Of a DNA stretch of 64,000 bases, positions 12,246-24,340 are shown one piece after another. Position numbers and translations under genes: made by a program. Positions within the stretch are counted from its first letter, which is position 1; each line of letters opens with the position of its first letter. The notes under the pieces are model-generated. The model was not told the DNA's origin. It did no database searches and was given only the letters and a program-made list of their open reading frames with translations. Origin of the DNA: Isoetes taiwanensis (lineage: Eukaryota; Streptophyta; Lycopodiopsida; Isoetales; Isoetaceae); contig JAJEKV010000288.1 in NCBI GenBank assembly GCA_021234155.1, positions 312,001 through 376,000 of the forward strand. The letters run 5' to 3'.

Positions 12246-13260
12246 TAAGAACCTTCCAGAAAGTTCCAAGAGTATTCCTTGGGATCTTCTAAAAACTTCG
12301 AAAATTATATTCCCCGAGTTTTCGAGCAAATATCCCACACACTTTAATGCTGACCGCCCCCTTGGCTTGTATATTCGGCATAGGGTGAGTTTTCAAAGAA
12401 ATATGTCATGCATTTTAGAGCTAAACATCGCCCCTTAACTAGTAAATTTGGCATAAGGTTCGGCATAGCAGTTCGACAATAGTTGTGAACCACCTCATAT
12501 TTTCTTGCATCCTCATGACCATATACATATTCCTGTGTTCTATATAGATTCTTGATTCGTCTTCTCGAGTATTTAGAGTTCTATATTATAGTTCTCTCGT
12601 GTATTGTTGTGCTCTATATAGATTCTTGATTCTTCTTTTCGAGTATTTCGAGTTCCGCATTAATATGGTTTTCCCATGTTTTGCTTGTAGATCGTGGTAT
12701 GAATGGACCAGAAAATGAATTCTGTCTCAGTAACAATAAAGATATAAGGACTAACAATAAAGATATAAGGACTGTACCTAGTTCAGGCACGCCAACATCC
12801 TAGGGAACATAACATGCCATTTACAGACCTTGTGGCTCCCAATACCACCAACCCATAGACTCCCATAGACTCTGCCCCGATCTCCAATGATCCACTTATC
12901 TCTCCAATGATCCACTTACCCTTTGCCTTCTTTCGCAGAGCCAAATTCAAATGCTTATGACTTACTGTATGGGAGGTTAGGAATGTGCGGTTACATGGCC
13001 CAATTATGGCGCACCTCTAGAGATTCTTGTAGGCACCTTGAGGAAATTTTAAGGGATTGTAGGAAATCTAAAGGAATATATAAGAATCTAATAAAATAAT
13101 CTTGAAGAGAGAGTCAACTACGGAATTTAAATGAATCTTGAAGAATCTATAGGGATCCTGGAGAGCCTAATGGAACATTTAAAAAATCTAAAGAAACCTT
13201 GTGGCAATCTCACGGGATTGAAAGGAATCTTAAAGGAAATCTTAAACCTTTATACCATTT
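12246..13260. other. non-coding, with small tandem duplications
   Basis: No gene seen. A perfect 21-bp tandem duplication (taacaataaagatataagga plus c) lies at 12731-12772. A looser duplication with tatatagattcttgattc lies at about 12540-12665. Repeats of cccatagact and tctccaatgatccactta lie at 12855-12925. Confidence 0.6.
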
Positions 13261-13267
13261 TCTCTTC

Positions 13268-13387
13268 ACCACCAGACCTCTTTCACATCATTTGGAATCG
13301 ACACTAATTCTGCCCTTGCAGCGCAGCACCACCAGACCTCTTTCACATCATTTGGAATCGACACTAATTCTGACTCAGCGCAGCACG
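13268..13387. repeat. 60-bp direct duplication upstream of LINE ORF1
   Basis: A block starting caccaccagacctctttcac recurs with a 60-bp period (13268 and 13328), nearly identical. It lies just before the LINE ORF1 and may be part of the 5' UTR of that element. Confidence 0.9.
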
Positions 13388-14200
13388 GGCCCGGCGGTGC
13401 TACACCCGTACCTCCCACAGGGTTAGCGTCTGAGCATGTGGATGCTACGCCCCAGGCCGATGATACCACACCTATGCCCACACGGCCGCCATCCGAGGAT
13501 TGTTTGCCCACTGCACAGGTCCCGCTTTCGAAGCCTGGCCAGGCCACAGCGCACCCGTTAGCCCTGAACCTACGCATTGTGGGTTTGGAAGAAGCAAGCG
13601 ACACTCCTGTGACAGCTGAGGTGACCCGTTTCTTTGCTGAGGTGATGCACGTAAAGGCAGATGGCATTCTCTCGGCTCGTCGAGTTGGAGCAGCACGGCC
13701 TGACCGCCCCCGTCATTTACTGGTCAGTTTCAGGGATGCCTTGTCCAGGCTGCACATCCTCCGCCATGGCAATCACTTGCAAGGGACCTCCTTCTCCGTC
13801 CATGAAGACCTTACCTCAGCACAGCTCTGCCGACGGAAGGATGAATTATGTCGAGTCCGCGAGACTCGTCTGCACCGGAAGTGGGCTGTGTATAGAGGCG
13901 GCCAGCTATCATTCGGGATCACTGGCCACCTGATCCATGGGCAATGTCTGTGTAGTTGGTTTGACTCCGAGCTCTACTTGGGCTTATGCCCTTTTATTTT
14001 ATTCTAGCATTGTGATTTGCGAGTTCTGTGTACTGGGGCTAGTCCCCACGTTTGATTTTGATTTTGGCTTCGGTCTTTTTGGTTTGGTCACGGGGCTTGG
14101 TCCCCGAGTTTTAGTCTGGGCTTTTGCCCTATCTTCTGTATTAGGTCCCATAACCCAACTGGGTTCCGTGGACGTTAAAATTTCCTTCCTTCCTTGCAAC
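13388..14200 (+). mobile_element. ORF1-only LINE derivative, copy 2 (best preserved)
   Basis: One LINE ORF1 is followed straight away by a ~190-bp 3' UTR (with ggggcttggtccccgag) and the family 3' end: ggtcccataacccaactggg, then ttccgtggacgttaaaa, then a short (TTCC)n to about 14196. There is no ORF2. The 3' end matches the ends at 7.75, 56.6 and 58.3 kb, and the composition (GC-rich ORF) contrasts with the AT-rich flanks. The 5' border is uncertain; the 60-bp duplication at 13268 may belong to it. Confidence 0.8.
13438..13957 (+). pseudogene. LINE ORF1 protein, RRM type (Transposase_22-like)
   Basis: After a Pro/Thr-rich start, the frame has an RRM-like core: LRIVGLEEAS, a helix (VTRFFAEVM), DGILSARRVG, then RPRHLLVSFRDALSRLHILR. 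The C-terminal domain follows (GTSFSVHEDLTSAQLCRRKDEL). This is the layout of L1 ORF1p, an RNA-binding chaperone that packages LINE RNA. A frameshift near 13890 takes the plain frame off course (it would run to 14007). In the shifted frame the end reads RPAIIRDHWPPDPWAMSV and stops near 13957, matching the C-termini at 7.6 and 58.1 kb. No coiled coil is obvious in the short N-terminus. The ORF1 is close to intact apart from that one lesion. Confidence 0.75.
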
Positions 14201-14796
14201 AACTTTATATAAATATGGTTACGAAACATTTGAAAAACCCAATCAAGTGTTTAGGAAAGCATGCAAGTCTGAGTTCCTAACAACTATGCTAGCATTTATT
14301 TTAGATACAAACTATATTGAAAGTATTTTTGCAATTTGAGGAGAACTTAGAACTGATAGCTCAAGAGCCTAGAATCTTGCCCAACAACAACCGAAATAGT
14401 CGCATCCCAACTGGCGGCAACGACAAGACTAAGTCTTCTTATGACATTCATTTACGATATATTCATGACGACACAATATAAGAGAATCCCAATGTGAAAT
14501 TGACCATGCACATTGCATGGACCCTCATTTAAATGCGGCCTTGAACATACCACGTGAAGGCATTATTTATTCAGTATATACCAATTGTTAGGTATGAAGC
14601 ACTCATTTGTAACAAAGCCAATAAATCAGAACGAAATGTATCAACCCCCTTTATCGTAGAGCTATAAAGTTAAGATAGTGACAAAGGATAGAAGATATAA
14701 ACGTCTTGAATGCACGAGGACCTAGAACATAAAGGCTATCGGCGTCTCACCCCACCCCACCTCAAGTTGCTTCTTGTATCAGTACAGTTCCTGTAT

Positions 14797-14886
14797 ACAA
14801 CAATTTCATTATAGTTTCAATTCTGCTGTGTTAGGCGGGCCTCCTCGTGTAACACAGCAGAATTGAAACTATAATGAAATTGTTGT
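14797..14886. repeat. perfect 37-bp inverted repeat with 16-nt loop
   Basis: The left arm 14797-14833 (starting acaacaatttcattatag) is the exact complement of 14850-14886, with a GC-rich 16-nt spacer between them. No mismatches were seen. The arms have no coding sense and no obvious TSD, so this is either a very young hairpin MITE or an inverted-duplication scar. Confidence 0.95.
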
Positions 14887-15717
14887 TACGTGAAGCTTTG
14901 AGTAGGAGCAATTCTGCAAATCTGCAGGTAAATAACAGTTAAAATGCTGGTAAAAGAGCAAGAATGCAGGTAAAAACTGCCAGAACTATCGGAATGCAAG
15001 TAAACATTTGGAGCAGGAAGACTAGTAGCATTCAGGTTTAAAACTTTGTCCACGTGTCGGGATGGGATTCGCAATGGGGGCAAAATTGCCCCTATCCAAA
15101 CTTTACGTTGTGGTGAAATGATAGTATGCCTAAACTAGAAAAAACCAGTTTTTGTCTAGATGCTAGCTCATAAATAAATATCATACTAGATGAGGTCAAA
15201 ATAGCATAAATGGTTAAATGCATCTAACTTTTATTTATTTTAAGGACGTCAGTCTTGGAAACCCAATACATGCCCATTACCTTTGCTCTTAGCAACCTAT
15301 CCTAAAGAAAAAATACTTGGCAATTGCCTTGTCCCATCAAGTATGCAAAGCCGAAAGAGAGATTGGAACGGAATATCAATGAATTAGACAACAGGAAGGA
15401 ACACTGTTAAAAGAAATTTGTACCTTCAAGTAAGTTTGTTGGGCTCCCTGGCTTGATGGCAAAACAGATGGACCCCTGGTATTTGTTGCAGGCCAAGTCA
15501 TATTGGCAAATCAGTCCTAGTGAATCTAAAATAAACACGCCTACTAATGGCCCTACAAGGTGGAAAACATGTAACATTCAGACATCGGGAAACATGGAAG
15601 TTTGCAGGCCATTTCGTGCCTAGTTTCTCTAATCTGAAACCTTATCAGATTATCTTGCTTACGCACATCCCCAGATTCATCTGTTATCAGACACACAGTA
15701 GAAACTGAAGGTCCAGT
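14887..15717. other. spacer upstream of the WRKY gene
   Basis: No gene or repeat recognised; includes the putative promoter of the WRKY gene, with no motif I can defend. Confidence 0.4.
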
Positions 15718-17355
15718 ATGCAGAAAGAACATGAAATAGTGAAGAATGAAGAGGACTTGAGAAGAGAAATTAGGCAGGGATGGCATATAATGAAGAAGTT
15801 CGATGAGAAACTGAGAGAATTGCCTGCTAGCTTCCTGTTTGATCCAGATTCTGCAGATGCACTGGCCATGAGGCAGCATTTTGTTGGAGCTGCAGCCGCC
15901 ATGGTGTCTAGCCTCAACAAGTTAATAGGCCTTTTCAATTACATTTCTGCTAAGAGGATCAAAGCCACTGTATGTAAAGAACAAGATCTAGTAACAGATA
16001 AGAGGATAATGGTCCAAAAAGATGGAATGAAGCTTCAAGGGGAATTCTTCCCTGAGGATATTCAAGGCTCTACTAAGGTTGAAGAGAGAAATGCTCTGGA
16101 AGCTTCTGAATGCTGCCCCTCCAAGGAAAGGTAAAGAAAGGACAGTGCAAAACAACTTAGTACGTCCCCTGTTTCTAAATAATACACTATTCATCTGTAA
16201 TGTCCAGATCTGAGGGTCCTTTGCAGTCTGACTTCTGTTCTGCTAGCATGCCATGTCTAGAAATATTTACAATATTAATAAAGCACATTCAGATCCCCTA
16301 TTATTTAGCGATGTCTATGGCTATGTAGTAATGTTTTCTGCATCCGGACATCTCATCTCATCAGCCCTGACATGGTTAGCATGCACAGTTGTCCATAATT
16401 AGTGTTTGTAACTATCTCATTGAGTTTGTAGAGAAAATCATCTGTAGACAATGTTAGTTCTGCTTTTGTAACTCTCTCATTCAGTTTCTAGATCTTCACA
16501 ATGAACATGCATTGTTTGTTTCAAAGTTTAATTCTTTGCTTTCCTTGTTACAGAAAGTCATCCTCGGGCCCGACAAACTCAGATCAAGAAAATGAGTCTC
16601 ATCTGGAAGATGGATATAGTTGGAGAAAATATGGTCAAAAGGACATATTTGGATCAAAACATCCCAGGTAAAAAAAATCTCATGCCATTTTCTGAATTTC
16701 TATGGATTCTTCAGGTTGACATGGAAACCTTATGTTGCCCTCATATTCATATATGTCTATTAGAAGCTATTATCGTTGTAGGTTGAGGAAAGAGAGTGGA
16801 TGTTAAGCAATAAAGTATGTCCAAAAATCAGACGATAATCCTCCAGTATTCGACGTAATATATAAAGCAAAACACATTTGTCATTTACCAGGGGCCAAAA
16901 TATCGAGTTGCCATCTCCGAAGCCCACTGCTACAGAGCTCTAGTAACTCTGTCTTTCTCAGCATAAACAACGAGGGTAATCTACAACTAGGTTCTTGTTA
17001 TCCAAAAATTCCAGCAAAGCAAGAACCTAAAATCCCTTTATCGGCAGAGAAAACAATAATCGAGTCTAGTTCCACACTTTCAAAGAAAGAAATAGCATCA
17101 AAACAGAGTGATCTTGCCTAGGAAAACCTAGAATGGAACGATACGGTATATTCCTCTATTTCTGCTCCAATCCTTGCAACTGCGGACATAAATTCTGACA
17201 ACGCCTGGGGAGTAATTCCTTCTTGGTTTGAAGAGTCTCCCAAATTCGAAGCTGCTGAAATGGACGAGTTAGGAGTCCAATCTTCCGATATGCAGCTCCT
17301 TTTGCTCCGCTGTTTGAATTCGGATCTTTTCGATATAGATGGGCTTAACCCTTAA
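15718..17355 (+). pseudogene. WRKY group III transcription factor gene with two premature stops
   Basis: Three exons splice cleanly: 15718-16130 (CCAAGGAAAG|GTAAAG), 16554-16667 (acag|AAAG to CATCCCAG|GTAAAA) and 16764-17355 (ttag|AAGC). Exon 2 carries DGYSWRKYGQKDIFGSKHPR and breaks inside the Arg codon, the classic R-type WRKY intron. Exon 3 continues SYYRC. Its zinc finger spacing is C-X7-C-X23-H-X-C, which defines group III. WRKY proteins bind W-boxes (TTGAC) in the nucleus and commonly act in defence and stress. Two stops interrupt exon 3: TAA at 16804-16806 right after the second finger Cys, and TAG at 17119-17121. After each the same frame continues sensibly to TAA at 17353-17355 (about 370 codons). 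Both could arise from Gln codons by C-to-T change. The product would lack the finger and could not bind DNA. The start is the first Met of exon 1; an upstream start is not excluded. Confidence 0.9.
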
Positions 17356-20300
17356 ATTCTTTAATGTGTATAGCCTATATAGTCTTCAAAATGAAATGAA
17401 AAGGATTGAAAGGATTGTTGCAAAATCAACAAAAAAAAGGGTATGGTCTCCAGGTTCTGCGCACTTAAAAGAGACATTTCATGACAATTAACTATACCAA
17501 CGATATCATGGTTAGGTCATGATTTCCATCGGTGGTGTATTTTTGACGTGGCATGGCTAGTATCCCAGAATCCTAATCGGGTAAGAAAATTCTTAGTTAC
17601 ATGTTGATCTAATTGCTTCTTGTTGATAGAGAAACACATTTGTATATAGTCCGGTCGATGTTGACCGTGACCGAATTCCCCACAGTTGAAGAATAGTTAT
17701 TCGCCATAGCAGCAGCAGAAAATAAAATTTGCTTTGCTTCTTGTTCCGACCCTATTCAGCAGCTGAAGAACAATGCCATATCCAGAGAATGCCACAGCCA
17801 TGAAAGGCAAACGGAGATCCACTCCTATGAATATCAGGTATCTGCTTCAAGAAACGCCATAGTTGTGAGCTCAAAATCACTCCCCAACAATGATATTCTA
17901 AGGGTAATTCAACTGGTGATTCATCGGCTTGCAGCTCCCAGCTAATGCCAATCGCCGCCAAACTGAGAATCACTTCCCATCTGTCTTACCCTTATACATT
18001 TTTTCAATTCCGAATGTTTTGTTTTGTGGTCCTCTTGGGTCAAAATTCGATGTTACAAAGTTGTTATTAAAGGTTGAAGTAGAGAGGGTTCTAGCAACCC
18101 CTCCCAGGGGGGGGGGCTTCCTTGTGGCTACTTGGCAGCCGACACCTGGGATGCTGCCTTGGGGACCCATTGACCACACTCCAGGCAAGGGTGTAGCACG
18201 CAAATGCCTACCCGACTACTTCATGGCATTTTGGGGTTTATGGGCCTCGATACTATCAGCATGGTAGCCCCAACCACTCAACTGCCATCCTTCCAACGGC
18301 TACTATGGTCAAATTGTTCGAGCTCACCAAATTATCAGTTGAACTGTCTCCTTGCAGAGGAATTCTTGATGCAACCACTGCCAAATATGAGTGGATGCTA
18401 GACCTCCCCAAGTGCTCGCAAATATCAGCCACCTAAAACCAAATTCTTAATTTGCCTGGCACATTTGGGGCCAGAGAGTTGATCAGTTTAACCCTCTCAA
18501 AAGACCAGTTGCCCAAAAAGCTTTTCATCAAGTTGCTGGAGCGCCGAGGTAATGGAATGAGCGCTCCAATTTGCTCTGTTCTTCAATTTTTACATGATAT
18601 TTTTGGTTTACAGGCTTTCTAATCTTTGGAGATAGGTACGTGTTTATCCCCGCCCACGATTGATAACAATCGTTGCCCAAGGAAGTTTCACATTTTGTCC
18701 AGCCTGAGTGCAAGTTAAGCAGTTTTGTTTTTTTTTTAACAATTTCAATATGTATAAGGACAGAAGGGAAATCTAGGCTTACCACTTGAACATATGCCTA
18801 CCACTGTGTGACATCTCCCTACCTTCCCATCGTATAAAATCTGGAGATTCCCTCATGCCGATCCTACAGATTGACAGGAAGTCATCCACGTCAGTCCATG
18901 CGGCATCAGCTATTGGTGGTGCTCCAGAGTTGATGCGGAAGATCTTTCGCGTCTTTATCGGTGTCAATCTCACTATGGAAGCGTGTAAACGTAAGCACAA
19001 GCAACATACATCATAATCAAATAAATGCCCACCACGAATGCTGAGGCACCATTAACAATATAACACCTCGCCATAAACTCAACAACGCCATAGCATCCAC
19101 TTCATCCACTCCTGTTGTGCATACTTTGCAGATAGATCGAAAATCTTTGTGTCTCGACTGTAGCCTGCCAGAAACATGATCCTAAGGCTACTCCAAGGTT
19201 ACATTTCCCTTGGTCTGATGAGGCAGAAAAGATACTCCTTCCAAGAGGCATCTTGCCATAGTAGGCAGCTAAAGAGATGAGGTTGCTTCCCCCCCCCCGT
19301 ACTCAACCAAACCTGGGGTGGCGCATCACCTAGGAGAGTGCCCTCTCTCAGTGGCAAAGTATTAGGCCTAGCTTGCTATGGATCACTGATAGACAACGCA
19401 CACCTTAGATCCCTTTGCAATCGGAACAAGTCCCCTATTCTATGCCAGTCAAGGCCCTAGCCAAACTCTCCACTGAGACTGCCTGACATGGCGTTTTGCT
19501 CAAAATACGAAGGTGCTAGGGCAACGCCTTATATATGTGGGTTGTGATGTTCAAAAATATAAGATATAAATACGTATATTTTAGGCCACCTCACCAGACA
19601 AGCCTACTTTAGTAGCCTTGTATATCTTGGTGAGAAGAAGGGAAAATGGCTAAGTCATTATACATAACTTAGCCAACCTTAGGTATGGAACTATTTCCAC
19701 ATGGCCCCATCCTATTGGCAACTCACCACATGGACGCACCCTATTGAAGCCACATAGCATGACATTGTAACCTTTACTTAATAATGGCCAAACTCTAACC
19801 CTAGGCCATTTTTCGCCTCCTACAATCTTGGAATCCTGTTCGCGCTCAAAACTCCATTTCGAGCAGCCCCAGGAATGTGTACGTTAGACAGAGGGAGTAG
19901 GAGCTAATTCGAACCACTTGCAGAGCCATGGAGACACTACGAGCGGGTGGCAGTTCCTCTGGAGCAGGTATTTGGAGTAGTTTCCGTAGTAGATTATCTG
20001 GAAGTTAGGATTCCATATGAGTTAGTATCTCGTATCTCTAGTAGAGCCCTCCTAAAACCCTCAATTTGGATCTTGAACCCTAATCAATGAACCCCAATTG
20101 TAAGTTAGATGCATAGTAAAAATCTAGATGGGTTGCTGCTCTACGAAATTTACTGTACCAGGATTCTTCTCGGTCTCTTAGCGAAGAATTTGAACGCAGG
20201 CGTCAGTATTCAATGAGAAATCTTAGAGTAAAAATCTAGATGGGTTGCTGCTCTACGAAATTTACTGTACTAGGATTCTCCTCGGTCTTTTAGCGCCTCA

Positions 20301-21162
20301 GCTGATTCGCATTTTGGCGCCTCAGCTTTGGAAACGTGAGTAGCATTGGTCCAATTGGTCAGATTAGATGGTCGAATCTTCTTAAAAGTAATGAACATAT
20401 TTCTATTTCAGGATTAAGCGTTTGGAGTTGCTTCTGGAGCCGATCTTCCAAGGCAAGAATCGTCACCAGTTTCTTCTTTGGCTTCTGGAGCCGATATTGG
20501 AACGTAAGGTTTTTTACCACGTTTTATTTCCAGCTTCATTTAACTGAATGAGACTTTGGCATATAGCAGGGCCCTATCAGAGCGACATACAGGGATCATC
20601 ATTTGGGTTTCTAAACTTCAATCTGCTCTTCAATCGAAGCCTTATCTGCATTGTTCAACACCGGGCTTATTTGCAGGTAAGCATGTCTGCTATATTTTCC
20701 ATGCTTGAGAACTCCATCATTATCATTAAGAAATTCCGCCTGCAAATTTATTAGCAGCAAACTTACACGTGAAAGGTTTCTCTTACTGGTTTAGTGTCTA
20801 CATCTCAAGCTTCTGCCATGTTCTTTTCAGGTTTTTCCGCCTCTGACCTGGTTTTGTTGGGTTTCTAAACTTCAATATGCTTTTCAATCGAAGCCTTATC
20901 TGCAGATTGTTCAACATTAGGCTTATCTACAGGCAAGCATATCTGATATATTTTCCATATTTTCTGCCGCTGAATATAATTACAGTTGAGCATAAATTTT
21001 TGGCAGATTATGAACTACTGCTCATCAAATATTTATGTGAATAAATAGGAGAAAGAAACACAGGTCGTGATCTATCATGAGTAGCAATTATTCCTGAAAT
21101 AGTACAAGATTGTGAACCAGCAGAAGATGATGTTGACTGAGAAACAGATTTAGCTAGTTTTT
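17356..21162. other. gene-poor stretch with small duplications
   Basis: No gene recognised. A ~68-bp block (starting agtaaaaatctagatgggtt) occurs at 20115-20182 and 20227-20294. A ~50-bp block around tttctaaacttcaat.tgct occurs near 20608 and 20868. The 19060-19270 part resembles 29500-29640 in the LTR region (shared ccttggtctgatgagg and related words), so it may be an LTR fragment. An open minus frame at 17752-17973 (beginning MILSLAAIGISWELQADESP) has no recognised homologue. Confidence 0.4.
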
Positions 21163-21364
21163 TCAAGTAAGAATTCATTTCGATAATGTCCGTTCTGCTT
21201 ACAATGCCTAAAAGTTACTTCAGTTCTCCTTTTTAGGTTTGTGCTCATGCTTTAATTTTCCTTTGTTGTAATTAATCATAGCATAGCTAAGATGCGTTTT
21301 CTTGCTTCTTCTTAGCTAATTTAATTCAGGTAAATTCTAATCCACATTAGTGTCCATGTGACAT
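21163..21364. repeat. dispersed 202-bp repeat, copy 1
   Basis: Starts tcaagtaagaattcatttcg and ends tgtccatgtgacat; about 95% identical by eye to 24139-24340 in the same orientation. Function unknown. Confidence 0.92.
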
Positions 21365-21758
21365 AGTTTTGTGTTTGAACAATAGTAACAATGTGAAGAT
21401 ATTGATCTTCCACACACCTCAGCACTATGAAAATCATATCAGTCTTTGAAATATTTCCACCAGCTCTATCAAGTCTCCTTGGAGTGTCTTTAGCTTTCAG
21501 ATGTACTGTGCAACAGTCAAATGAGAGCTACTTCATTTGCTCTTTAACAATTTCTTGTCTTCCTAACCCATGGAGAGTACAAGAATCTTTAAGATATTCC
21601 CATGCTTGAGCAAATGTAGTAAATGAACTAAGCTGCCTCCTGATTTCTGGATCAACCAAAATCGTCAAATGATCTAAAGCTTTATCTGATATGCAGCCTT
21701 TCTGTCTTATTTTAAGATCGTCTTCAGATCAAACAAACCAAGATAAACTACAATGTTG

Positions 21759-22182
21759 ACTATCATTAACATTAATTAACACAAACCATTGGGTCCAACA
21801 CATTTAAATTAAAATCCCCCTTAAACCCCCTTTGGTTTGGGTGCATATTCACACGGGGGTGACTCCGGGCAACGAGAGCTATTGGATAGGCATATTCACC
21901 CCTTATTCCTTAATCTACACCGTACACAAAGTTCCTCGTTTGTGGGGTATAGATGTACGAAATTTGTTATACTGTATAACAAGCTTTACAAAATACTATA
22001 AGATTTCAGGCAATATACTATATGGTGTTGATTTTATACGTACAAAACATAATTATAAGGGCTCTCGCTGCCCTACGTCACCCCCCGTGTGAATATGCAC
22101 CCAAACCAAAGGGGGTTTAAGGGGGATTTTAATTTAAATGTGTTGGACCCAATGGTTTGTGTTAATTAATGTTAATGATAGT
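21759..22182. mobile_element. foldback element with ~100-125-bp inverted arms
   Basis: The left arm begins actatcattaacattaatta and includes taaaccccctttggtttggg. It is repeated inverted up to 22182, nearly perfectly for ~100 bp and more loosely to ~125 bp. The interior (~170 bp) is non-coding. The words before and after (caatgttg, tatatgttg) share ATGTTG, a possible imperfect target duplication. Long TIRs fit Mutator-like or foldback MITEs; I cannot decide. Confidence 0.9.
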
Positions 22183-22567
22183 TATATGTTGGTTGTTATA
22201 CTAAAAAAATTTTTGGGCCCTTCGGGCCCCTAACAAAAGCAAACATAGCTATATATTAATACTAAGAAGCTTGGATATTCTAGTTGAACACATGTATAAG
22301 AGGGCATGGTTCATGCTAGAACATGGATTAGTTCCAAGAGGAACATGCAATTTGTCTAGATATAAAGATAGCAAGAATATATTTAACATTGAGCTATGAG
22401 TGTATGACAAAGCCTCCAAATGTTCTCTATAGTCGCACCTAGATCTGTTTGAAAACTCCTATGATCTTTCTAAAAGCATGAAATAATCTGTGTGCCTTTC
22501 CAACGTGCAAATATGTGACCTTCACTTTCTATTTTCCATGCATATGTGCTCCATGTTGGCTAGTGCT

Positions 22568-22908
22568 TGATATGCTTTGCAAATGCTGTATATATCTCTT
22601 CAAATAGCTATAAGGAAGCCATAATAGTAGGTCATAATATACAAGCGCCAATCGGATATCACGTAAGACATGCATGTAAATGTAAATATGTCGAGATGGA
22701 AAGAATATAAAAAGAACATAAAAAGAACATTAGCATCATCTTAATGAATCCTTGTTTAACAAATGATACAGAATATTTTCGAATCTACAGCACTTGGTGC
22801 AATATTATGGCCGGATTTAAATGCTGCAGCAATGGAAGCCAACATGAGCAAACAAAAGGCAGTGATATGCTTTGCAAATGCCTGTATATCTCTTCAAATA
22901 CCTTAAAC
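22568..22908. repeat. ~45-bp direct repeat pair
   Basis: The phrase tgatatgctttgcaaatgc, followed by tgtatat.tctcttcaaata, occurs at 22568-22613 and 22863-22908. No further identity was seen between the two. Confidence 0.85.
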
Positions 22909-24138
22909 CCTGCTAATTCATCAATGTTTGAGGAACGATTTCTATTTCTATTGCTCGTGGTGCATTGCCAAAGTGCGTGCCAAGATTATCAGATTTATGG
23001 CAGTCTCTGTTTTCTGTTTTAGACCGCCAGACCTGCAGAAGAAATGGGAAGAAATGGGAAAGAGGGAGAAGAAACGCAAGAAGCCACCGTAGTTGATGTT
23101 GGCTGCCCAACACATATCGTTATAAGCTCATCCTCGCTTTCCTTGAATGGTGGGTAAACAGATATCTCTGATTTTGTCATTTTCCTTGGTCTCTTTCCTT
23201 TTTCTGGCCCGGAACTACGACGTTTGTTGGCGATTGGAGAATATGGACTAAAACACTTTGTCCAATTGCCTTTGTGCAGTTCACACCTACCCAAATCGGC
23301 CCGTGCGCTCTTTCATGTTTTCAAGCAACATGAAACCGCTGAACTAAAAGGATCATAACGCGAACCTCAGAATGACACATCCGTTGCTAATTTAGAAGTA
23401 AAGCCCGATTCATACTCGCTTGCCGGTACGCATCGCGATAAGCGGATATTAGCATTCAAGGGACAAAAGAAGAAGCGATATGAAGACCACTTCTGCCATG
23501 TGACAGAACAATACTATCTATTCCATGGCTTACCGAATTTATTCAAGCTTCTCCCACAGTAGATCCTTGCCAGATCGAACTCCTTTGCAGGCTAATCTAT
23601 CCACCAAACTTTGTGTTCCCGGCCATTGCAAAACCCCATAGCCATCGCCTCTTTTGAGAAAGGCCTTGCAAACGTGGAAAGGCCATAGGCGCCCCATAAG
23701 CGAGAGAGAACCCTCGAAGCGGTCGGATCGTGCATCGACTTTAAATCAACAGTTTTGGCTGCCTTCGATCCGTTTGCTAGTAGCGTTGGTGAGCTAAGAA
23801 GAGAAGAAGAAGGAAGTCCGCCAAGAAGACGTCGCCATAGCCGCCAGAAAAAAGAAAAATTTCCCTCTCCATTGGAAGCCATAGCGAGGACAGAACTGCC
23901 GGAAATAGTCCTGTAAATCCCTTTCTCCACAAACCCTAAAGTCGAACCCTAAAGTTGAATGCAAGGCAAAACCATTGCAAAACCATAAATAAAATGTCAT
24001 TCAGGTATGACAATCCAGTGTGCACTCTAGATATACTGATTAGTATGCCTCGTGCAATACGCCCATGAAATCATATAAAAACCATGCCAAAAAGCGTACA
24101 AAATCACAAAAAAAACCCTCTGTTATAATGCTACATAT
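22909..24138. other. no recognised gene; possible 5' exon on the minus strand
   Basis: On the minus strand 23870-23592 an ATG in a fair context opens MASNGEGNFSFFWRLWRRLL. It is preceded by two telobox-like aaaccctaaa/gaaccctaaa words at 23930-23955, a common feature of plant 5' UTRs. No domain or splice partner is recognised. Confidence 0.25.
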
Positions 24139-24340
24139 TCAAGTAAGAATTCATTTCGATAATGTCTGTTCTGCTTACAATGCCTACAAGTTACTTCAAT
24201 TCTCCTTTTTAGGTTTGTGCTCATGCTTTAATTTTCCTTTGTTGTAATCAATCATAGCATAGTTAAGTTGATTTTTCTTGCTTCTTCTTAGCTAATTTAA
24301 TTCAGGTAAATTCTAATCCACATTAATGTCCATGTGACAT
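24139..24340. repeat. dispersed 202-bp repeat, copy 2
   Basis: Direct copy of 21163-21364, differing at scattered bases (for example tgtctgttc versus tgtccgttc). The ~3-kb spacing and same orientation suggest a segmental duplication or a short non-autonomous element. Confidence 0.92.

Noticed and set aside
13266-13667. A 133-codon minus-strand frame over the GC-rich LINE ORF1.
   Set aside because: Antisense shadow of the RRM-type ORF1 and its 60-bp duplication; no protein-like pattern.
18097-18115. The long G run and GC-rich stretch as a CpG-island promoter.
   Set aside because: Only a short G run in otherwise ordinary sequence; no gene follows.
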